From positions 4,279,017-4,343,016 of the forward strand of contig FN649758.1 of assembly GCA_000310025.1 (NCBI GenBank): a stretch of 64,000 nucleotides of DNA, written 5' to 3'. Positions 57,776-64,000 of the stretch are shown here, one piece after another. Position numbers and translations under genes: made by a program. This DNA is from Ectocarpus siliculosus (lineage: Eukaryota; Sar; Phaeophyceae; Ectocarpales; Ectocarpaceae). Each line of letters opens with the position of its first letter. The first letter of the stretch is position 1. A model generated the notes under the pieces. That model had not been told where the DNA came from. It ran no database searches and saw only the letters and a program-made list of their open reading frames with translations.

Positions 57776-59122
57776 AACAGCAGCAACTGCTGCTGTACCC
57801 AATTTTTCATCGGCGCGTCAACGGGACCTCTTCAGGCCCTACCCTGACGTCGTAGAGCTACGATCAGGCAGCGAGGTCGGGAAGCGTTGTACATGTCATG
57901 TACTGGTTGACCCTCGACGAAACGAAACGTCAGCAGCAGCGCCTTGGAATGTATCACGTAAGTATCCCTACGAAAGTCATCCTCCGGCTGAGGTATTGAA
58001 CTATCGGAGCGGCCAGATCAGACCACCCACTTTGGTGTACACGATTTTTTTCGGTTAGGATGCGGAGGAGGTGGAAGTGTCAAATCGTGAGAAGACGCGG
58101 CACTGACTCATTTAGTAACAAAGATGTTGATGTGCTTGCGTGCCGACCGTGAGGGAGAGACAAAACGCTATGCTGCACAGTCGAGGAGCTCAGGAAACCA
58201 CGCCGGGGTGCCCCCAGGTCGTCCAAACGTTTGTGGCACATCCTGTGTTTGGGTGTTCATTTTGGCGGATGCTGACGATAGTCTGGTATCAGTTCTCGAA
58301 CGAGTTTTGGCTTTTCACTATGTTCATGTTGAGTTGATGCGTGCCCTCTCTGTAGACCCAGAACTTGTGAATGAAAGAATGGTCACTGATGCGCGCATGT
58401 AGGCACAGCACCTCGATTGTGCAATCATGCACATACCCACATGTCACAGGCAAAACTAAGCCTGCCTGTGTATGAGCCTGCTGTGTACGTTTAGTACCCA
58501 CGTACGGCTGCAGCCCTGCGCACGAACTCAATGTTGCGCCGCGTTGGACCCTTTGGTACGAGAGTCTTGGCTCCGAGTACACCGGAGAGATCCGAAGGAG
58601 AGACGATGGCTCCTCGAGAAAAAACAAACGCAGCATCTACGGTATACCAAACATTCCAACAGACACGTGGCACCTCTTACTTTCAATATTCAGAATTTCA
58701 TGAAAGAAAGTGCGTATGAAATGAGTCGGCAAGTAGCTCGTACAGCTCGTAGTTTGGGTACTTGCTTGCGGGAGCTTCCGTATTGGGGAGGAGATGTTCG
58801 TGTATTTCAAACTCCCGGTGATTGATGTCGGATATCACAGACTATGTCTGGATTGGAACTTCAGGCCCTGGGTGAAAACTACCCGTGAGCGTAAGCGATC
58901 AGTCGGACCTACATGTACCCTGTTCCCCCGATCAATCCGCCTCAATACCGCAAGAAAACTTCGTACGTGTACTACAATGTACTATAGCAGTTGTATGTAT
59001 ACTCTATTAATAGTGCCACAAGATCAAGCATGGATTCAAGAAGAGCCCCCTCGGACACGATCTTTGAATCCGCTCACGTTGATGCCAGTTCCAGAACAAC
59101 GGCGACTTGGATCGTGTCTTGA

Positions 59123-59235
59123 CCTTCCCTGTCTTCGACCTCCACTTGCTCCGGCCAAACGGGTCGCGCGGCGGTGGAGTTAGCGGCAGTGCCACGCTCG
59201 GAGTTGTCCGCGGCGCTGGCGCTCCGCTCCTCCCC
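59123..59235 (-). CDS. Candidate exon, Ala/Ser/Glu-rich
   Basis: The minus-strand frame runs GEERSASAADNSERGTAANS, then PVWPEQVEVEDRE, bounded by a TAG acceptor and a GAAG|GTCAAG donor. The composition looks like a disordered linker. It may belong to the gene that ends at 55325. Confidence 0.35.
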
Positions 59236-59595
59236 CTACCGTGCGACCATGCAAGCCAAAATGGATTAACAGAACAGAACTCCCAATGCGTCGTTGCGGG
59301 TAGAGCTTCAAGGTAATCATTGGTTTCTTCAGCAGCAAGGGTGTGTGAGGAGAATGCTCTTTAGCGTCTTTTCGGTAACATGAAGACTCATCCATGCGGC
59401 ATCGGTGTTGGTACTCGTTCATGTGGAATCGGTGTCGCGAGGCCCACAATCAAAATATTGTAGAGGCAACAAACAACACGGCACCAAAAGATATCATCAT
59501 GGGTGGTCGAACCTACGCTGGAAAACTTCCCAACCCCCCACCCCGAGCATAAGAAGGCGACTGAAGAGAGAGGGAGGAAAGATAAGAGAGCGCAC

Positions 59596-59689
59596 CTCGT
59601 TGTCGTGCTGGTGATGCTGTGCCCCTTCGTCTAAATCGACGAAGCGGGTGCTATTTCCCCCCTGTGTACGGATCGACCACGTCGCTTTC
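59596..59689 (-). CDS. Candidate exon ending at GAG|GTGCGC
   Basis: The minus-strand frame runs KATWSIRTQGGNSTRFVDLD and then EGAQHHQHDNE before a GTGCGC donor. The frame is open further upstream as well (DVPRPSATDASSPR). No family is recognised, and linkage to neighbouring exons is unproven. Confidence 0.4.
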
Positions 59690-62390
59690 CTCGGCGACGA
59701 TGCATCCGTGGCCGATGGACGGGGCACGTCGCGCAAAGCAAGAAAGCGAAAGGTCAACATGAATGATCACTCTCCCCCGGATGGTGCCAGGACGACGGGA
59801 AACAAGGCCGCGGCGTGCTTGCGTGTGTCGTTCAAGGGTGTGTGGAGCTCAAATCGGAGTGATGCGTCAAGCACCCCCGCCTATCTATGCCTCTTACCCC
59901 CCTGACGTGAGGTGTACACCGCCGTTCGTGTTATCTTTGGCCCAACACACTGCACGCAGGTGAGCTTGCCTCTTGGTCACTGTCTGTCTGCTGCGCAATG
60001 GTTGTGGCCCGGGCCATGGTTCGCAGGAGACGAGGAGGGCTCGGCGGAGGGCTGGGCGGACGGAGCGCACGGCGGCACGGTCTACAAGGATATATGATGG
60101 TGGCGTGGAATAAATGCGTGACATATTGTTCCGAACAATCAATGTGGTACGAAGAGTAAGGTTGTTGCTTGCGCCACCGGCGTTCATAGCACATGAGCAT
60201 TACCGCTCGGTGTGTCTGCATAGCGCCCAAGGTTACAACAGTAGTCGTGTCCATCTCCACCCTCTCTCCTTCCTAGACTTTATCTTCCGCTCTTTTGTGT
60301 GGTGCTGGCCGCTCATACATACTGTGTAAGAAACTCCACACATAAACCCTGGCTGAGCAGATGGATGAAAAAAAAAAAAGGAACAGGAAAAAGGCGCAAT
60401 GACTTGAGCCGTGCGTCGGCTCCAATGGATGGCTGGAATGTCTTCGTTGAGTCTTTCTATGTATGTACCAATCAGAGGATAGGTGTTTCTTATAAGTGGG
60501 CCGACACCTCACCCTACACAATGCTGTGCCAGCAGGGTACGCATATGTAAACAGCCCCAACGTCCACCTTCGCTGATGACATGCGCGCATGTTTTGTTTA
60601 GGTTCCACTTGGCGTGTACAACGGAGGTACTTCTCTATGCATATATATGTAGTCAACAACAACACACACGCGCACCCTTCCGAAAACAAACTGCCGCAAA
60701 CGGCAAAATACCGCAGGACGAACGGTTAATGCAAGGACGTTGACAACAACATGAAAACCGTCTTGTTGTGTACAAACCTTAACCTTTTCCCCTTCCTGTG
60801 CGACCCCGTCTGATGTGTCAGAAAGGTATGCATACCTTGTGTAGGCTGGCGCCAACTAACTGGTGGAACGAACCGGACATGCAATGATGTGGCCTGCATA
60901 CCGCTGTGGCTACTGCTGTACTGTATGTACCCACAAAAAGGGCTGATCAGGATCTCTTATTCTACGCAATGCGTTCATTGTACAAGGTGCATGATAATGA
61001 TGTAGACCTAGTATCTATCTACCACGTACGTATGTACGCCTCGTGCAAGTTGAACTAAATGAAGTAAGGCGTTTCGTTCTGACAGTGCTGTGCTAGCTTG
61101 CTGGGTTTTTTACATAGACCAGTAGGTTCACTCGCTCGAGAAAAGAGACGCATTGCACGTGCGCATATATATCATGATTGCGGCCTTGCGTGTCAATATT
61201 GACTGCTCGGCGGTTACGCGGAGGCAAAGATGCCTCTGTCACATGTGGCACTATGAGATCGGAACTGCCGCCTATCTATGTACCTATTACCTGGGTAGAC
61301 AGCTTGTTGGTGATATGCATACCACGAGATGGTTTGGCGGTACAGCAGAGAGGCCAGTTGTGTAAGATTGATTGTGTAGTAGCCGTCTGCGGCATTTGGC
61401 GACTACAGCAGTACTGTTGCCCCGCCCAACCGCAGTCATTTGGCGTTTGCCAGCGTAGTAGGAGGAGGACGACCTGCTACTATTACGTGCCTTCTCAATT
61501 AACATATTTATGTGTCGTCGGTACTACTGCTGCTGCTGTGATGTGCCTGTCTCGGACACCAGATTCAGTCGAAGAGCGGGAGAAAGTACACTGCTGTTGT
61601 TCGTTCGCACACCCGTCTTCAAGATCGGGGGCATTACTTCGAAGTATTGTACAACACAGTACACGTACAAAACAGCACCGGCCAGAAAATAGGAGACCCA
61701 GAAGACCGAAATATTTCGTCGTTCTCTTCGTGCAGCCGTCTGCAAACAGACGGAACCGAGTTGCGTGCTGTACCGCTGTTGTTCTCCCCCTTCCTCTAGC
61801 TCTCACGACGAGGCTCAATTGACATAATATTTCGTCACAACCACCACCGTCGTGTCAGCTATACATTCATTATACATAAACTGCTAATCCTCGGGTCAGG
61901 AGTGCGGTGCCGAACGTGGAACGAGACAGCGTCACATTTTCAATATTCAGCGACTCGTGCGGAGCGAGCGAATGCGAACAACAAGCTGAAACGAGCAAAT
62001 ACTAATAAGTGGATGTTCGGACATTCGCGAAAAACTCTGTCGTCCAAGACACATGATTGAAAAATGTAAAAAGCGTTCCATATAGTTGAAACAGCCCTCG
62101 CCGGCCCCACAAAACATGTGGACTACAGCAGTACCTCACTCAAAACTTGTACAAGCTGGGTACGGGTTCCAATTCGATACTTGTAGAATCCGATTGAGAC
62201 GTGGAACGAAAAGTCGATCAGTTCAAAACTTTCTTGAAAAAAAAGCGGGGGGGGGGCGCCGCCGAAGTACGGTTATTCCCGTTTACCGTTGAAACCTGGG
62301 GGACATCGCACTGACTTAGGTTGCCGTGAGCCCCTCAAAAGGGGGTGCGTCTATTCGGAATACCATGGTACGAATTAAGAAGGGACCTAC

Positions 62391-63776
62391 CTCGACCAAA
62401 CGAAACATTGAAACCAATTGTTTCGAAATTGCGATCGTCTTCTCGCCGGCAAAAAAAGAACAACAAATTCCTGCTCCCATGAACTATCCGGCTTTTCCAA
62501 AATAGCGCTCTCGTTCGACATTTTCCACAGCACACCGGGAGACTCAAATCTCTCTGCAACAAAAGAAAGTGTAGGTTCTGGTTCAGCGGTGGACAAAGTC
62601 GACCGGACGGAGATATGGCAGTCCCTCGTTGGTCGCCATGTCTGGCGACGAAATGGGAACATGCAGAAGCATCCCTCCGGCCCATTGTTTCCCCAGCGAA
62701 GCATCTTCTCGTGTTGTTGGGATCACAAGGCGAGCCAAACCTTCTTGCTAACGAAGGAGACTATCATCGCCCCTTTGCCAAGCTTGAGAACATCGGAACC
62801 AAGGATGATTGTTGGCCCGGTCATGCCCATGGCCTGAAGGGGTGCCCGGATGAGGATAAGCACAACGACCACATCGAAAGAGGAAGAGGAGCAGCGGCGG
62901 CGCGGCGGAAGGGCTCATCATCGCATCGGTCGCTTTCATCTGTACGCCATACTCGACCCACTGGCCATGTCACAATTTTGGGTGTATGCTGGTAGCTGCC
63001 CCCTTGCTCGCGTTTGGCTTACTTCTACCGACAAGCAAGGACAAATGGACACGCTCTCTCAAGACTCTTGACTGTCTGCCTCTCGGAAAAAGTTCGCGTA
63101 TATAAGACCTTCTAAGGCTTGGCGACAATAGCTAGGCAGGGGGGGTGGGGTACTCATAGTCGTGCATGCCGTAGTCGTTAGACCATTGGCATAGCTAGGC
63201 AGGGGGAGGGGCAATACACGAAATACCTACACGTGGTTTGGGGAGTGCCACAGGCGAAAGTTATTTGTCGCTCCATTGGACTAAGCCAAAATACAGGACA
63301 GGACAGGTACATGTGACGATGCCACACTCCCATGTGTGAATGAGGACACCGCTATGGGGCCAATGAGCGGACAAGCGCATTCGACGTGCACCTTCTACAA
63401 TATTGCAGATACAGACTAGAGTAGTGATTCCGGAATAAACGCCCATCGAGAAAATGTCGGTTGCTCTGAAGATGCCGGTGAAACCGTCTGGCACAGGTGG
63501 AATATTCAAGCTGTTTCATACTCTCAACAATGCCGGTTGCCCGCTATGATGTCTGTGAAATCGGCTGGATCCCTCCGGCATCAATGGATAATACCGGCGT
63601 TTTACTAGGATCACTACTGCTCTACATCGTAGGCCGGACACCACTGACCACTGACCCACCTTGAACCCGGGCAAGTCGGCGAACATGACCACGCGCGAGC
63701 GAATAAGGTTGCTCCCGTTTGATTGGCCGAGATCTTTCCGCGCGCCGATGAGCATGTCCATGTTGGCTTCGCCCAC
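62391..63776 (-). CDS. Candidate exons of a minus-strand gene at the right edge, unknown product
   Basis: Three phase-0 blocks have good splice signals: 63776-63660 (GEANMDMLIGARKDLG, NGSNLIRSRVVMFADLPGFK, donor GTGGGT), 62833-62741 (AMGMTGPTIILGSDVLKLGK, GAMIVSFVSKK, acceptor preceded by a long pyrimidine tract) and 62441-62391 (KTIAISKQLVSMFRLVE, donor GTAGGT, acceptor after TTCTTTTTTTGCCGGCGAG). A further frame at 62550-62490 (RFESPGVLWKMSNESAILEK) looks protein-like but lacks a usable donor. I do not recognise the family. These exons may be the 5' part of the gene that ends at 55325 or a separate gene running off the window. Confidence 0.45.
63123..63213. repeat. Direct repeat of ~22 bp (ATAGCTAGGCAGGGGG)
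   Basis: ATAGCTAGGCAGGGGG followed by a G-rich run occurs near 63129 and again near 63191, about 62 bp apart. Confidence 0.65.
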
Positions 63777-63784
63777 CTTTTGCG

Positions 63785-63819
63785 GGGGGGGAGGGGGGCG
63801 GGGGCGGGGGGGGGGGGAA
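63785..63819. repeat. Poly-G/poly-C tract at an intron 3' end
   Basis: A 34-nt run, almost pure G on the plus strand (C on the minus strand), immediately precedes the acceptor of the candidate exon starting at 63776, where it would act as an all-cytosine pyrimidine tract. Similar G runs occur near 1141 and 3053. Confidence 0.7.
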
Positions 63820-64000
63820 TGGTAAGAATCCTCCACGACGGCCTTAAGTCTCGAAGTTGGGGTCCACCCTACATGATCAGTCACGAGCCTCGCGTCAAGT
63901 TTTCTTGGGGTGGTGTTAATGACGCGTTTAGCAAGGGTTCCAGTAGCTGATCACGCTCGCTGCTGTTGGTTTGGCAGTCTCTCCATGGTCGCCCGGCAAT

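Larger units (their letters stand above)
57776..62390. other. Mostly intron-like or spacer DNA with scattered candidate exons
   Basis: Apart from the two candidate exons listed at 59.1 and 59.6 kb, no coding block could be supported. An open minus-strand frame at about 58690-58840 (NHREFEIHEHLLP, PNYELYELLADSF) looks protein-like but was not joined to anything. TACTGCTGTA/TACAGCAGTA motifs cluster at about 60915, 61409 and 62121. Confidence 0.35.

Noticed and set aside
62490-62555. RFESPGVLWKMSNESAILEK block as an exon
   Set aside because: Protein-like and in phase with the preceding exon, but no usable donor leaves room for an intron before the next acceptor at 62442.

Overview
This window looks like nuclear DNA of a photosynthetic stramenopile, most likely a brown alga (Phaeophyceae, Ectocarpus-like). 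Genes are split into many short exons with GT..AG introns of a few hundred bases to 2.9 kb. Several encoded proteins begin with a signal-peptide-like stretch followed by a Phe-centred plastid-targeting motif, as in organisms with secondary red plastids. Short TTAGGG/CCCTAA tracts occur inside introns and spacers. Neighbouring genes mostly alternate strands, a layout reported for Ectocarpus. No bacterial, organellar, rRNA, tRNA or CRISPR features were recognised. All gene models come from reading frames, splice signals, matching intron phases and recognised protein motifs; there are no transcript data.

Layout. 712-10360 (-): plastid coproporphyrinogen III oxidase (haem/chlorophyll synthesis), 9 exons, with an apparent one-base frameshift in the last exon. 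10955-21417 (+): RRN3/TIF-IA, the RNA polymerase I initiation factor, 13 exons. 23117-25092 (-): plastid ribosomal protein bTHX (S31/PSRP4) with an acidic tail, 3 exons. 25438-29555 (+): METTL13-like SAM methyltransferase, probably plastid-targeted, 6 exons. 29983-36048 and beyond (-): UVRAG/Vps38-like subunit of the class III PI3-kinase complex, 5' end unresolved. 38308-42658 (+): predicted thylakoid-lumen helical protein, 6 exons including a 15-nt microexon. 44664-50893 (+): SLC35C2/TPT-family nucleotide-sugar transporter, 10 exons. 55325 to the right edge (-): at least one intron-rich gene, of which only the 3' exons join with confidence.

Mobile DNA sits in introns. A 1,424-bp hAT-like non-autonomous element with a perfect 8-bp target duplication lies in intron 1 of the oxidase gene. 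A 1,711-bp TA-flanked inverted-repeat element carrying a broken zinc-finger ORF and a triple tandem repeat fills most of a UVRAG intron. A LINE ORF2 remnant lies in intron 1 of the methyltransferase gene. A 44-bp hairpin flanked by 8-bp direct repeats lies just upstream of the lumenal-protein gene.

The genes form no single pathway, but four of the first six (oxidase, bTHX, methyltransferase, lumenal protein) appear to be nuclear genes for plastid proteins. Several pairs are divergent with short shared upstream regions (10361-10954 and 25093-25437), which may be bidirectional promoters.
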